A stretch of 64,000 nt of DNA from Corynebacterium appendicis CIP 107643 (GTDB lineage: Bacteria > Actinomycetota > Actinomycetes > Mycobacteriales > Mycobacteriaceae), in assembly GCF_030408415.1 (NCBI RefSeq), contig NZ_CP046976.1:248001-312000 (forward strand). The letters are read 5' to 3'. The notes beneath the pieces are model-generated. The model made no database searches. It saw only the letters and a list, made by a program, of their open reading frames with translations, and was not told the origin of the DNA. Below are positions 52,027-61,931 of this stretch, one piece after another. A program made the position numbers and the translations under genes. Positions within the stretch are counted from its first letter, which is position 1, and each line of letters starts with the position of its first letter.

Positions 52027-53634
52027 CTACTGGGAGCCTGCGGCGACGGCGATGCGTTCGGTGAAGCGCGCGTAGTCGTCGCGGATCGCGTCGAGGGGTT
52101 CGACGACGGCGCTTTGTGAGGTCGCGGCGATCTCTTTGCGCAGCGCCGCGCGTGTTCGGCGTTTCACGCCGCCACCGATGACTCCGCCGAAGACTGCGGT
52201 GATGAGCCCGATCACGAGGCCGGTGAGTAGCCCGGCCATGATGAGAAGCGTCGGGATCGGCCACCCTTCGACGTCGGGGACGAGGTCGCCGCCCAGCAGC
52301 GGGGTCAGCGCTCCGGGCACGAACGCGACGACCAGGTACCACAGCACGCCGACGAGCGCGGCGAGCAGCGCAAGCCACTGGACGACGGTGAGCAGTGACC
52401 AGCCTTTCGACGGCTCGGCGGGCAGCCGCGTGCGGGCGACGGCGCGGTCGAGCTCGGCAGGCAAGTTTTCAGCGACCTCGTCGGCGCGGTCGGAGACGGC
52501 GGACGCCCATTGCGGCGGCAGGTCGTCGGTGACGGCGGTGGCGTAGTCGCGCACGCCGCGGTTGGCCACGGCTTTTGACGCGGCGGTGAGCTCCGGCATC
52601 GACGTCCGGTGCACGCCGACGGTGTCGGCGTCCTCGCGCAGACCGAGGCGTTTGAGGGGGTCGGGGCGGAAGCGGGTCACCCACGAGGTGAGTAGCCAGC
52701 CGGTGCGCTCGTGGAGGCGCTTGCGGTACGCGGCGGCGGTGGAGTCCGCCACGCGGTCGGCGCCGGCGGCCTGCGCGAGCACGGAATCCAGGTCGCGCTT
52801 CGCACGCTTATCGACGTTGCCCTGTTTTGCCCCGTCCCCGTATTCCCCCGTCACAGAGGCGATATCGGCTTCGATGCGCGCGGACTGCGCGGTCCGGGCG
52901 GCGGCGACGCGGGTGATGGCGGCGCGGAGGCCGTCGATACCTGCCTGTGTGTAGGTGGAGGTGGGCACGACGGTGACGTTGGTGAGGCCGTCTTCGCGCA
53001 GCAGCTGCGCGTAGGACTGGGAGACGGTGGGGACGTCGGCCTCTGCGAGGAGGTCCGCTTTGTTCAGCACCGCGAGGGTGACGGCCGAGTGGTTGGCGTG
53101 GGGGCGGATGAACTCGTCGTGAATGACGCTGTCGGCGTATTTCTCTGGGTCGGACACCCAGACCAGCACGTCGACCTGGCCCGCGAGGCGTTCCGCGATG
53201 GCGCGGTTGGAGGCCTCGACGGAATCGAAATCGGGGAGGTCCAGCAGGATCAGAGGGCCAGCCTTGGGAGCGAATTCGCCGGAGCGGACGCGGCGGTCCT
53301 CCACGCCGAGCCAGTCGAGGAGCTCTTCGGAATTGTCCGGTTCCCAGATCGCCGCGAGAGGGGAGAAAGTGGTTGGGCGGCGTGCAGCCGCTTTGCCGAG
53401 GTCCTCGCCGACAACCGCATTGAACAGCGAGGTCTTGCCGGAGCCTGTTGCGCCGAAGAAGCCGACGACGGTGTGCTCCGCGGACAGTGCGCGGCGTTCG
53501 GCACCGGCGCGGGCGGTGGTCTCGAGGCGTTCACGTTGGGCCGGGGTGAGGTACGGTGCGCCGATTTCGGCGGCCTCGTCGAGCGCGGTGAGACGCTCGC
53601 CGAGAGAGGCGGTGTTGCGCTTAAACAAAGCCAT
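52027..53634 (-). CDS. Dynamin-like membrane GTPase (second of a pair)
   Basis: 535 residues. G1 GATGSGKTS (about 60-68), G3 DLPDFDS (about 135-141), G4 NKAD (about 192-195). Two hydrophobic helices near 410-435 and 450-480 are predicted to insert in the membrane. Bacterial dynamin-like proteins often occur as tandem pairs that work together on membrane repair; this one overlaps its partner by 14 nt. 11-mer copy at 52806. Confidence 0.8.
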   Translation of the reverse strand: MALFKRNTASLGERLTALDEAAEIGAPYLTPAQRERLETTARAGAERRALSAEHTVVGFFGATGSGKTSLFNAVVGEDLGKAAARRPTTFSPLAAIWEPDNSEELLDWLGVEDRRVRSGEFAPKAGPLILLDLPDFDSVEASNRAIAERLAGQVDVLVWVSDPEKYADSVIHDEFIRPHANHSAVTLAVLNKADLLAEADVPTVSQSYAQLLREDGLTNVTVVPTSTYTQAGIDGLRAAITRVAAARTAQSARIEADIASVTGEYGDGAKQGNVDKRAKRDLDSVLAQAAGADRVADSTAAAYRKRLHERTGWLLTSWVTRFRPDPLKRLGLREDADTVGVHRTSMPELTAASKAVANRGVRDYATAVTDDLPPQWASAVSDRADEVAENLPAELDRAVARTRLPAEPSKGWSLLTVVQWLALLAALVGVLWYLVVAFVPGALTPLLGGDLVPDVEGWPIPTLLIMAGLLTGLVIGLITAVFGGVIGGGVKRRTRAALRKEIAATSQSAVVEPLDAIRDDYARFTERIAVAAGSQ

Positions 53635-55483
53635 TGCTGTCCTCCTTCGCCTTGAACCCGCCGCGGAGTTGGGCGAAGAGGTCGCGCAGCGGGCCGCGCT
53701 CGGCGCTCTCCTCGAGGCTTGCGGGAGCGCTCGGGGAGTTGGCTGGCGCGATCTCGGCGGAGGTTTTCGCGGTGCCTGCGAGCTCCGGGAACCGCTCCGC
53801 GACAGACGTGCGGGCGGTGTTGGTGGCGTCGGTCAGCTCCTCGGCGGCGGTGCCCTCGAGGAGCGGATCGGTGACGGGATAGTAGCGTTCGCGTTCGCTC
53901 TGGAGGAGGTCGCGGAGGCGCTCGTTCAAGTCGTTGCGGGCGTCGGAGGCCATGCGGCGGACGGTTTCCTCGCCGAAGATCGTCTCCAGCAGCTTCTGGC
54001 CGAGCACGGCGGAACCGCCTGCAATGGCCGCTTCGCTACCGGTGATGCCGGCGGTAGAAGCGAAGACGACGAGCATGAGAGCCACTGTCAGGACGTTGAG
54101 CCCGAAGGACATGGCGCGGGCGCGCTGGCGTTTGGAGCCGGCGGTGTCCTGGATGCGGTCGAGAAGCGCGGTCTGCCAGTCGCGGACCAGGGCGGCGGCG
54201 CGCTCGTCGATATCGGCGGAGGAGCGGGCGAGAGCCGGGTCGGCATCGGCGCGCAGGTCCGGGGCGACGGAACCGATGTGCGACCACGAACGTGCGGCGG
54301 CGGTGTCTGCGGCGTCCACGATCACCGCGTGGAGACCGGACTCGAGTTCTGTCTCCACCTCGCGGAGAGGAGCGGGCTCACCGGTGAAGAAGCTGCCCAC
54401 CTTGTCCATCGTCTGGGAGAACCACCGCTCGAAGCCGCGGGAAATATCCGAGGTGCCCACGACATCCTGCCAGCGGTCCATCACCTCGGAGCGCAGCATC
54501 TTGCCGTCGGAGGTCGCGTCAATCACATGGGTGTGGGCGGTGGAGTACTGTTCACTGATCGCGCTGTCGAGCTGGGAGGCGAAGGCTTCTTGGCGGGAGC
54601 GGGCGTCGATAAGCTGCTCTACTTTTTCGATGGCTCCCGTGGCGGCGCCTGCGACCGTCTTGCCTGCGACCGCGCGGCGCGCCGCGGAATCCTCGGCGAG
54701 GCCCGTGAGGTAGGAGCGCAGCTCGGCGACCAGCGTGTCCTGCAGGAATTCCTCGGGGCTGTCGCCGCCCAGGTCGGGGACGAAGGGGACCGTGAACACG
54801 GTGGCGCCATGCAATCCGGCCTCGTCCATCATGCGGCGCAGATCGTCGGGGACCGTATCCGCCGAGGCCTCGTCCAGGCGGTTGAGCACCACCACGACCT
54901 CGATGCCGCGGCTGGCCGCGTCGTGCAGGAAATTCCACACCAGTTGGTCGGCATAGCGCGCCGGGGTAGTGACGAAGACCCAGAGATCCGCCGCCGCTAG
55001 CAGCTGGGAAGCCAGGGCACGGTTGCGGTCGTCGATTGAGTCGAAATCGGGGGCATCGAGAAGCGCGAGCCCTTCTGGAATGCTGCCCGTGGGCACGATG
55101 CGCAAGGTGGTGGACTGCTCGTTGCCCGCGCCGTGAGAACGCGCGAGCCCGGGCAGCACCTGCGGAGAATTGAACCAGTCCGCATCCGCCGGATTGGCCA
55201 CCAGGACCGGTTGACGCGTCGTCGGGCGGATCACGCCCGGGTTAGAGACCCGCTCGCGCAGCACCGCGTTCACGAGCGTGGACTTGCCGGAGCCCGTCGA
55301 CCCGCCGATCACCGCCAGAAGCGGGGCATCGAGGTTGGCGAGGCGGGGCAGGACATAATCGTCCAGCTGGTTCACGATGGCGCGGGCATCAGCTTCCACG
55401 CCGCTGTCACTCAAACGCGTGCCAGCGACAAAGTCGCGGACAACGCGCACGGCATCGAGCATGTCTACATTAGGGGAGTTCAC
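53621..55483 (-). CDS. Dynamin-like membrane GTPase (first of a pair)
   Basis: 620 residues from GTG 55483 (an in-frame ATG lies 7 codons in). G1 GGSTGSGKST (about 60-69), G3 DAPDFDS (about 142-148), G4 NRLDE. Central helical region and two membrane segments near 460-500. Comparable in layout to the IniA/IniC pair of mycobacteria, but I cannot assign orthology. 11-mer copy at 54604. Confidence 0.8.
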   Translation of the reverse strand: MNSPNVDMLDAVRVVRDFVAGTRLSDSGVEADARAIVNQLDDYVLPRLANLDAPLLAVIGGSTGSGKSTLVNAVLRERVSNPGVIRPTTRQPVLVANPADADWFNSPQVLPGLARSHGAGNEQSTTLRIVPTGSIPEGLALLDAPDFDSIDDRNRALASQLLAAADLWVFVTTPARYADQLVWNFLHDAASRGIEVVVVLNRLDEASADTVPDDLRRMMDEAGLHGATVFTVPFVPDLGGDSPEEFLQDTLVAELRSYLTGLAEDSAARRAVAGKTVAGAATGAIEKVEQLIDARSRQEAFASQLDSAISEQYSTAHTHVIDATSDGKMLRSEVMDRWQDVVGTSDISRGFERWFSQTMDKVGSFFTGEPAPLREVETELESGLHAVIVDAADTAAARSWSHIGSVAPDLRADADPALARSSADIDERAAALVRDWQTALLDRIQDTAGSKRQRARAMSFGLNVLTVALMLVVFASTAGITGSEAAIAGGSAVLGQKLLETIFGEETVRRMASDARNDLNERLRDLLQSERERYYPVTDPLLEGTAAEELTDATNTARTSVAERFPELAGTAKTSAEIAPANSPSAPASLEESAERGPLRDLFAQLRGGFKAKEDSNGFV

Positions 55484-55532
55484 CTAAGCTATTCTGGCAG
55501 ACAGCTCGACGTCGTGCGGAGGGGGACAGGAA

Positions 55533-56327
55533 CTAGTCGCGGTATTTCGTGCGCGTGCGGTTGAGCCAGCCGTAGATGCCGCCCATGATCAGACCGCCGC
55601 CGACCAGGTTGCCCAGCCAGACGATCGTCCAGTTGCGCAGGACGTTGCCGACCGTGAAGCCCTCGATGGAGGACGGGTCGAACATGAAGCCGTTCAGGGT
55701 CGTCAGCACGAAGTTCGCGATCGAGTGCTCGTAACCCATTGCCGCGAACGCCGGAATGATGATGGCCACGGCCCAGATCTTGGCGCTGTGGTCTTTACCG
55801 GCCTGCGCCGTCAGCATGAAGCCGATGTTGACGACCATGTTGGCCAAGATGGCCTCGAAAAAGAGGGTGAGACTCGGCTTAGCAAGCTTCGCCTCCCACA
55901 GGCTCGCCATGAACGGCATGGTCGTCTCGGCGTTCTGGCCGGTGGTGGTCATGGAAATCAGCCATGAAACAATGGCCGCGCCGACGAGGTTGAAGAATGT
56001 CACGAACAGAATGACCACCAGGCCGCGCGGGATCGTGTTCAGCTTATGGACGAAGCCATAAGTCATGAACATCATGTTGCCCGTAGCCAACTCGGCCTGG
56101 AGGACGACGATCATGTAGAGGGTCACCGCGAAGATCACCGCGAACGGGTACTTGCCCCAGCCCGGGGCGTAGGATTCGGTCAGGGTTGCTGTCGCCGCAG
56201 CGAACGCAGTCATGATGCCCAAAAGGACGCCGGCCATAATAGCGCGAAGGGCAAAGCGACCTGGCTCGCGGCCGAACAGGTCTAGCTTGTTCTGGATTGA
56301 TACTGGGGCCTTCTCACTGAAACTCAC
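55533..56327 (-). CDS. Formate/nitrite transporter family channel
   Basis: 264 residues, six transmembrane segments of the FocA/NirC/FNT fold, with the family segment LAAE-like VLQAELATGNMMFMTYG and NLVGGGLIMGGIYGW near the end. Conducts formate, nitrite or lactate-type anions; ldh is encoded 5 kb away but the substrate is not readable. I chose GTG 56327: a TAGCTT box lies exactly 7 nt upstream on this strand (56340-56335), the leaderless layout; a TTG at 56336 inside that box is the only earlier start. Confidence 0.85.
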   Translation of the reverse strand: MSFSEKAPVSIQNKLDLFGREPGRFALRAIMAGVLLGIMTAFAAATATLTESYAPGWGKYPFAVIFAVTLYMIVVLQAELATGNMMFMTYGFVHKLNTIPRGLVVILFVTFFNLVGAAIVSWLISMTTTGQNAETTMPFMASLWEAKLAKPSLTLFFEAILANMVVNIGFMLTAQAGKDHSAKIWAVAIIIPAFAAMGYEHSIANFVLTTLNGFMFDPSSIEGFTVGNVLRNWTIVWLGNLVGGGLIMGGIYGWLNRTRTKYRD

Positions 56328-56334
56328 TCTTCCC

Positions 56335-56340
56335 AAGCTA
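56335..56340 (-). promoter_or_regulatory. -10 box for the leaderless FNT gene
   Basis: TAGCTT on the minus strand, 7 nt before GTG 56327. Confidence 0.5.
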
Positions 56341-56397
56341 AAGCATTCGCGGGTGGGTGGCTAACCGTGATTTTGGCCCAGAATCTCCCTCTACGAA

Positions 56398-58020
56398 CTA
56401 GTTGCGCGATGCCTGATCGAAGAACTCGCGTTCGTAGTAGCACGCGTACATGAAGGCTTCGACGGCGTCCGCGCGCTGCTTCTCGCTCGCGGAGGAGAGC
56501 GCCTTTTCCACGGAATTCAGGGCCATACGCACGGCATCTGTGAAATCGTCGCCCCCGTACATGGATAGCCACGCGTTGTACGGATGGTCCGGATGATTAT
56601 TCTCCGCGAGGTGCAGACCGACCTCCGCGTAGAGCCAAAAGCACGGCAAAACTGCCGCAGCGCCGACAATATAGTCGGAAAAAGCTGCCGTAGATGTGAG
56701 CATATTCACGTAGCCGAGAGTGACCGGAGAGGGGGGAGTGTCCGCCTCAACGTGGTGCTGAGAGATCCAATTCCGGTGCAGCTCCGACTCCGCCTCGATA
56801 GCGACGGTCGCGGACTGCGTCCACCACACCTGGTCTTCCGCCTCCGGAGCCTTTGCACCCACCGTCGCCAGGGCACGGGAGTATTCACGCAGGTAATAAG
56901 CATCCTGCACCAGGTAGAAACCGAACTGCTCCTCCGGCAGCGTGCCGTCGCGCAGCGCACGGATGAACGGCAGATTCAGCGTCTCCGGCCATACCTTATT
57001 AGCCGCCTTGTCCCACAGTTCGCGGGTGAAGGGCCCGGCAGCGGGAATCTTGGGCTCGAGGGACGGGGTGGAGGGGGTGGTCCAGTCGTCGATAAGCTTC
57101 CATGGCCGCGTCGACCCTGCTGCCGCGAGGCGGCGCGAACGGTGGAAATGATCCACCGGCCCGTGGCCGCTGCCGACGTTGAGGTCGTCCGCGTGTGCGA
57201 TCGCCTCGTGGAGCCAACTCGACGTCCAAGCGAGCGCGCCGTCCGGGTCGATTGCCATTCGCGTGGCGAGCGCCGACGACAGCGAACACCCCGTGCCGTG
57301 CGTGTTCTTCGTATCCACGCGCGGGACGCGAGCGACTTCCGTCTCACCTTCCTGTGTGACCAAGGCATTCGACGCGTAGCCCTCCTCGAGGTGGCCGCCC
57401 TTCACGACAACCTTCACTCCCGCCGCCTTCGCGTACCCGCGCCCCTGCTCAACCGCCTCGTCGAACGTCTCCGCTGGCGTTGTGCCCGCCAGCACGGCGA
57501 GTTCCGGAATATTCGGCGTGACTACCGTCGCGTGATCCTTCACGAATTGGCGCATCGCCTCCTCCGCGTCCTCTGTCAGAAGGCGGTCGCCGCTCGTTGC
57601 CACCATCACCGGGTCGACCACCACCGTCGGTACCGGGTGCGCCGCGAGGTAATCCGACACCGTCTTAGTCGTGTCCACGTCGCCCAGCATGCCGATCTTC
57701 ACCCCGTCCACCTCGACATCGTCGACGACTGCGTCAAGCTGCTCCTTCAGGAAGTCCTGCGGCGGAACATGGATACTGCGCACCCCGTGCGTATTCTGTG
57801 CGACCAGCGCTGTCACCACGCACATGCCGTAGCCGCCCGCCGCCGAAATGGACTTCAGGTCCGCCTGGATCCCCGCGCCGCCCGTCGGGTCCGTGCCCGC
57901 GATGGACAGGATGTTCGGGATCGCGCTGCGTTGCGAGTCGGCCTCAAACGTGGCGCCGCTCGCGCCAGCGTCAGAAGAAGCGTGAGCAGAAGTAGGCAAA
58001 GAATCGGACAAAGACACCAT
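56398..58020 (-). CDS. thiD: Fused hydroxymethylpyrimidine(-phosphate) kinase and TenA-type thiaminase II
   Basis: 540 residues. The N-terminal ThiD (about 35-290) has NILSIAGTDPTGGAGIQADL, the DPVMVATSGD loop and the ribokinase-type end DTKNTHGTGCSLSSALA. The C-terminal TenA domain (about 325-540) has LWDKAANKVWPETLNLPFIR, the YLVQDAYYLREYSRAL motif and the catalytic Cys in AVLPCFWLYAEVG. It phosphorylates HMP to HMP-PP and salvages thiamine breakdown products. ATG 58020 with GGAGGA 7 nt upstream. Controlled by the TPP riboswitch in its leader. Confidence 0.92.
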   Translation of the reverse strand: MVSLSDSLPTSAHASSDAGASGATFEADSQRSAIPNILSIAGTDPTGGAGIQADLKSISAAGGYGMCVVTALVAQNTHGVRSIHVPPQDFLKEQLDAVVDDVEVDGVKIGMLGDVDTTKTVSDYLAAHPVPTVVVDPVMVATSGDRLLTEDAEEAMRQFVKDHATVVTPNIPELAVLAGTTPAETFDEAVEQGRGYAKAAGVKVVVKGGHLEEGYASNALVTQEGETEVARVPRVDTKNTHGTGCSLSSALATRMAIDPDGALAWTSSWLHEAIAHADDLNVGSGHGPVDHFHRSRRLAAAGSTRPWKLIDDWTTPSTPSLEPKIPAAGPFTRELWDKAANKVWPETLNLPFIRALRDGTLPEEQFGFYLVQDAYYLREYSRALATVGAKAPEAEDQVWWTQSATVAIEAESELHRNWISQHHVEADTPPSPVTLGYVNMLTSTAAFSDYIVGAAAVLPCFWLYAEVGLHLAENNHPDHPYNAWLSMYGGDDFTDAVRMALNSVEKALSSASEKQRADAVEAFMYACYYEREFFDQASRN

Positions 58021-58029
58021 CAGACATTC

Positions 58030-58158
58030 CTCCGCGAATATTGGTTCGTTCAGGTTCGACGGGTGTGATCTCAGCTTCGCGCCCGCCTCCGGTTTGCGCG
58101 GCTGCAGCTCTGGCGAACTGCGGCGTTGCGCGGCGACGGGTGCGCGGCACCCCGTGTC
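58030..58158 (-). promoter_or_regulatory. TPP riboswitch (THI element)
   Basis: On the minus strand the leader reads ACGGGGTGC, a variable GC-rich P3 arm, then CTGAGAT-N3-ACCC and CGAACCTGAAC, ending in GCGGAGGA, the conserved blocks of the THI box. The last block overlaps the thiD ribosome binding site, so thiamine pyrophosphate probably blocks translation initiation directly. Confidence 0.85.
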
Positions 58159-58347
58159 TTGACCCGTCATCGTACGCGAATTGCGGCGGGCCGGGGCGAT
58201 GTTTCGGGCAGCGGCGGGATTTGGGCGAAGCAGAGATGACGTGGTTTAATACCACAGTTGTCTAACGCTGGTCGCAGCCAACGCGCGTTTCCGAGTTGAG
58301 GCTGCGAGACCCTTCGACGGTGGGGGAGATTGAAACCTGCCACTGTT

Positions 58348-58358
58348 CGTCGATAAGC
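58348..58358 (+). repeat. 11-mer repeat CGTCGATAAGC upstream of rplN
   Basis: Forward copy, 80 nt before the rplN start. The gap 58160-58437 otherwise holds no gene. Confidence 0.9.
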
Positions 58359-58437
58359 GGAAAGGCACGAAAGACATTGACCACGTGCGTGCAGGACGGA
58401 AATCTGGCGCACATTGATCCAGGTCAGGAGACCAACT

Positions 58438-58806
58438 GTGATTCAGAAAGAATCGCGTCTGAAGGTCGCCGACAACACTGGTGCACGCGAGATTCTGTGC
58501 ATCCAGGTGCTCGGCGGTTCTGTTCGACGCTTCGCCGGTATCGGCGACACGATTGTCGCCACCGTGAAGGAAGCCGCCCCGGGCGGCAACGTCAAGGAAG
58601 GCGAGGTCGTTCGCGCTGTCATCGTGCGCGCGAAGAAGGAGACCCGTCGTCCGGACGGTTCCTACATCTCGTTCGACGAGAATGCAGCTGTTCTGATCAA
58701 GAACGACACTGAGCCCCGCGGCACCCGTATCTTCGGCCCGGTCGCTCGTGAGCTGCGCGATAAGAAGTTCATGAAGATCGTGTCTCTCGCACCGGAGGTG
58801 ATCTAG
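58438..58806 (+). CDS. rplN: 50S ribosomal protein L14
   Basis: 122 residues from GTG 58438 (CAGGAG upstream): [20 protein letters not shown] start, [20 protein letters not shown] near the end. First gene of a separate rplN-rplX-rplE group. Confidence 0.98.
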   Translation: MIQKESRLKVADNTGAREILCIQVLGGSVRRFAGIGDTIVATVKEAAPGGNVKEGEVVRAVIVRAKKETRRPDGSYISFDENAAVLIKNDTEPRGTRIFGPVARELRDKKFMKIVSLAPEVI

Positions 58807-59121
58807 TTGAAGATCAAGAAGGGCGATATGGTCCAGGTCATCGCTGGTAAGGACAAGGGCGCTCAGGGTCGCGTCATCGAGGCGTACCCGCAGCGTGACC
58901 GTGTCCTCGTCGAGGGCGTGAACCGTGTGAAGAAGCACGTTGCTAACTCTTACAATGAGCGCGGCGCTGAGTCCGGCGGCATTGTCACCCAGGAGGCCCC
59001 GATCCACGTGTCCAACGTGATGGTGGTCGACTCTGATGGCACCCCGACCCGTGTGGGTTACCGCTTCGATGAGAACGGCAAGAAGGTCCGCGTTGCCAAG
59101 TCGAACGGGAAGGACATCTAA
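58807..59121 (+). CDS. rplX: 50S ribosomal protein L24
   Basis: 104 residues from a TTG start directly after the rplN stop, with GGAGGTGAT upstream. KOW motif [20 protein letters not shown]. Its TAA overlaps the rplE ATG. Confidence 0.97.
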   Translation: MKIKKGDMVQVIAGKDKGAQGRVIEAYPQRDRVLVEGVNRVKKHVANSYNERGAESGGIVTQEAPIHVSNVMVVDSDGTPTRVGYRFDENGKKVRVAKSNGKDI

Positions 59122-59702
59122 TGACCGAGGCTAACTACACCCCGCGTCTGAAGACGCGTTACCAGGACGAGATTCGCGGCAAGCTGTCTGAGCAGTTCGG
59201 CTACGACAACGTCATGCAGATCCCGGGTCTGACCAAAATTGTGGTCAACATGGGTGTCGGCGACGCTGCGCGCGATTCCAAGATGATCAACGGCGCGCTC
59301 GAGGACCTCACCGCGATCACCGGCCAGAAGCCGCAGCTGCGTCGCGCGAAGAAGTCCATCGCTAACTTCAAGCTCCGCGAGGGCATGCCGATCGGCGCGA
59401 AGGTCACCCTGCGCGGCGACCGTATGTGGGAGTTCCTGGACCGTCTGCTGACGGTTGCTCTTCCGCGTATTCGCGACTTCCGCGGCCTGTCGGACACCCA
59501 GTTCGACGGCAACGGCAACTACACGTTCGGCCTGTCCGAGCAGACGATGTTCTACGAGATCGACGTGGACAAGATCGACCGTCCGCGCGGCATGGACATC
59601 ACTGTTGTCACGTCCGCTGTCAACGACGAGGAAGGCCGCGCTCTGCTGCGCCACTTCGGCTTCCCGTTCAAGGACAAGGACGGCAAGATGCAGCAGGCAT
59701 AA
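59121..59702 (+). CDS. rplE: 50S ribosomal protein L5
   Basis: 193 residues; binds 5S r[23 protein letters not shown] and [20 protein letters not shown] segments. TAATG start shared with the rplX stop. Confidence 0.98.
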   Translation: MTEANYTPRLKTRYQDEIRGKLSEQFGYDNVMQIPGLTKIVVNMGVGDAARDSKMINGALEDLTAITGQKPQLRRAKKSIANFKLREGMPIGAKVTLRGDRMWEFLDRLLTVALPRIRDFRGLSDTQFDGNGNYTFGLSEQTMFYEIDVDKIDRPRGMDITVVTSAVNDEEGRALLRHFGFPFKDKDGKMQQA

Positions 59703-59710
59703 GCATTTCG

Positions 59711-59721
59711 CTTATCGACGC
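59711..59721 (-). repeat. 11-mer repeat CGTCGATAAGC after rplE
   Basis: Reverse copy; the rplE stop region ATAAGC pairs with its GCTTAT across a 5-nt loop. Confidence 0.9.
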
Positions 59722-59766
59722 CCCCTGGGTCCCGGTTGTTTTCAATCCGGGACGCAGGGGGTTTCG
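59721..59766 (+). terminator. Rho-independent terminator after rplE
   Basis: CCCCCTGGGTCCCGG pairs with CCGGGACGCAGGGGG, followed by TTTCG. Confidence 0.85.
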
Positions 59767-59819
59767 TCGTTGGTGGGACTATTCTCGCAGTATTTGCCGG
59801 GCAGCGGGCATGTCCGCGT

Positions 59820-60614
59820 TTAGTCAGTGAATGCGCCGTCCTCGAACGGGTCGTGGACCCGGTTCGCCAGCTCCGCCACGGAGTCGAGGATGGTGGTGGG
59901 CCGGTAGGGGTAGCGGGCGATTTCGGCATCGTCGGAGATGCCGGTGCGCACGAGGATGGTGCGCATGCCGGCTTCGAGGCCGGCTTTGACGTCGGTGTCC
60001 ATGCGGTCGCCGATCATGACGGTGTTCTCGGAGTGCGCGCCGATGTTGTTGAGTGCGGTGCGCATCATCACCGGGTTGGGTTTGCCGATGTAGTAGGGGC
60101 GCTTTCCGGTCATTTCGGTGATCATTGCGGCGACTGCGCCGGTCGCCGGGATGACTCCGTGCGGTCCGGGGCCGGTGACGTCAGGGTTGGTGCCGATAAA
60201 ACGGGCGCCGTTCATGATCAAGTTCGCCGCCGTCGAGATCGCCTCGAAGGAGTAGGTGCGGGTTTCGCCCAGCACCACGAAGTCGGGGTCGGCGTCGGTG
60301 AGGATCCAGCCTTGCTCGTGAAGGGCCGTCGTCAAGCCTGCTTCCCCGATGACATACGCGCTGGACTGGCCCGCCTGCTTGGACATGAAGTTCGCGGTGG
60401 CTGTCGCGGACGTCCAAATCCGCTCGGGCTCGATGTGCAGGCCCATGCGCACGAGCTTCGCGGAGAGGTCCCGCGGCGTCTGCATGGAGTTGTTCGTGAG
60501 CACCATGAACGGGATCTCCTCTTCACGCAGGGCGGAGATGAACTCCTCGGCGCCCGGGATCACCGACCCTTCGCGGTGCAGCACGCCGTCCATGTCGGTC
60601 AAGTAGGAAATCAT
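59820..60614 (-). CDS. HAD-IIA family phosphatase (NagD-like)
   Basis: 264 residues. HAD motif I LTDMDGVLHREG (D7 and D9 positions), motif II LTNNS, motif III lysine in GKPNPVM and motif IV GDRMDTD, with the large C2 cap between motifs II and III typical of NagD. Hydrolyses small phosphate esters; real substrate unknown. Follows ldh on the same strand after 116 nt. Confidence 0.88.
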   Translation of the reverse strand: MISYLTDMDGVLHREGSVIPGAEEFISALREEEIPFMVLTNNSMQTPRDLSAKLVRMGLHIEPERIWTSATATANFMSKQAGQSSAYVIGEAGLTTALHEQGWILTDADPDFVVLGETRTYSFEAISTAANLIMNGARFIGTNPDVTGPGPHGVIPATGAVAAMITEMTGKRPYYIGKPNPVMMRTALNNIGAHSENTVMIGDRMDTDVKAGLEAGMRTILVRTGISDDAEIARYPYRPTTILDSVAELANRVHDPFEDGAFTD

Positions 60615-60664
60615 GTCATTCTCCTTCAGCTAGTTGGTTAGCAAGCAGACGCTTGACGACGAAC

Positions 60665-60706
60665 GCCCCCTGCCGCGCGCCGTCTCGTGGGCGAGGTCAG
60701 GGGGTG
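60665..60706 (-). terminator. Hairpin after ldh
   Basis: CCCCCTGAC / GCAGGGGG pairing with a long GC-rich loop in the ldh-HAD gap; the T run is weak, so readthrough to the HAD gene is possible. Confidence 0.45.
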
Positions 60707-60730
60707 TGAACGCGTCCGTCGGGAAGCTCT

Positions 60731-61738
60731 TTAGTCGGTGAGCTCCGCCTGGTTCATGACAACGCGCAGGACCTTCGCGGAGTGAGCGAACTGCTCGGAC
60801 TCGTGCTCGTCGAGGCTGAGCTCGACAACGTCCTTGATGCCGTCGCGGTTGATCACGGCCGGGGTGCCGATGTAGATGTCCTCCTCGCCGTACTGGCCTT
60901 CCAGCAGGGCGCTGACCGGGAGGACGACCTCTTCGTTGCGGAGCACAGCGCGGGTGATGCGGGCGAGGCCGCCGCCGATGCCGTAGCTGGTGGAACCCTT
61001 GGCGCGGATGATGTCGTAGGCTGCGTCGCGGGTCTTGACGAAGATCTCCTCCATCTTGTTGGAGGTGTCCGGGTCGGTCTCCGACATCTTCTCCAGGCGG
61101 TTCTTCAGCGGGACGCCCGCGGCGGAAGCGGAGGAGGTGACGGCCAGCTCGGTGTCGCCGTGCTCGCCGATGACGTAGGCGTGGACGTTGGTGGCGGCGG
61201 TGCCGAAGTACTCGCCGAGTGCGTAGCGGTAACGGGCGGTGTCCAGCACAGTGCCGGAACCGATGACGCGGTTGGACGGCAGGCCGGAGAACTTCCAGGT
61301 CGCGTACGCGAGGACGTCGACCGGGTTGGTGGCGACGACGAAGATGCCGTTGAAACCGTGATCCATGACCTCGTCGACGATGGACTTGAAGATCTTGACG
61401 TTGCGGCCGACCAGTTCGAGGCGGGTCTCACCGTCGCGCTGTGCGACGCCGGCGCAGTTAACGACGACAGCAGCGTCGCGGCAGTCCTCGTAGGTGCCCT
61501 GGGTGACGCGGGTGTTGTGGCCGGACCACGGGACAGCGTGGTTGAGGTCCTGGACCTCGCCCCAGACCTTCTCTTCGTTCAGGTCGATGATGGCGAGGTG
61601 GTCGCTAAGACCCTGGTTGACGATGGCGGATGCGTAGGCCATTCCGACGTCACCGGCGCCAATCAGCACGACCTTGTTGCCGGGAGTGGGGTTTTCTACG
61701 TCGACGTCGACTTTGTGCGATGCGTTCGGATGGATCAT
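60731..61738 (-). CDS. ldh: L-lactate dehydrogenase (NAD-dependent)
   Basis: 335 residues. Rossmann motif [16 protein letters not shown] (about 23-38), substrate Arg in [19 protein letters not shown], and the catalytic His in GEHGDTE (about 200). Reduces pyruvate to lactate when respiration is limited. AAGGAG 7 nt before the ATG. Confidence 0.95.
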   Translation of the reverse strand: MIHPNASHKVDVDVENPTPGNKVVLIGAGDVGMAYASAIVNQGLSDHLAIIDLNEEKVWGEVQDLNHAVPWSGHNTRVTQGTYEDCRDAAVVVNCAGVAQRDGETRLELVGRNVKIFKSIVDEVMDHGFNGIFVVATNPVDVLAYATWKFSGLPSNRVIGSGTVLDTARYRYALGEYFGTAATNVHAYVIGEHGDTELAVTSSASAAGVPLKNRLEKMSETDPDTSNKMEEIFVKTRDAAYDIIRAKGSTSYGIGGGLARITRAVLRNEEVVLPVSALLEGQYGEEDIYIGTPAVINRDGIKDVVELSLDEHESEQFAHSAKVLRVVMNQAELTD

Positions 61739-61833
61739 TGATGCTCCTTCGCTCGTGTTCGCTGCGGTGCGTAGCAGTTAGCAGCTTTGACTCCGACATT
61801 AGTCACGAGTGCCCGTTTGCGCCCGCTTCGAAG

Positions 61834-61842
61834 TTATCCACA
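61834..61842 (+). other. Perfect DnaA box
   Basis: TTATCCACA in the gap between ldh and the DUF2786 gene. Single; no cluster around it. Confidence 0.5.
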
Positions 61843-61931
61843 GGGTGCTTTTCGACAGGCCGCGGTGTGGGGTGGGTGCGCACGATAGAACCGGAGGCGT
61901 ACCTTCGACACGCAAAACCAAGGGGGAAATC

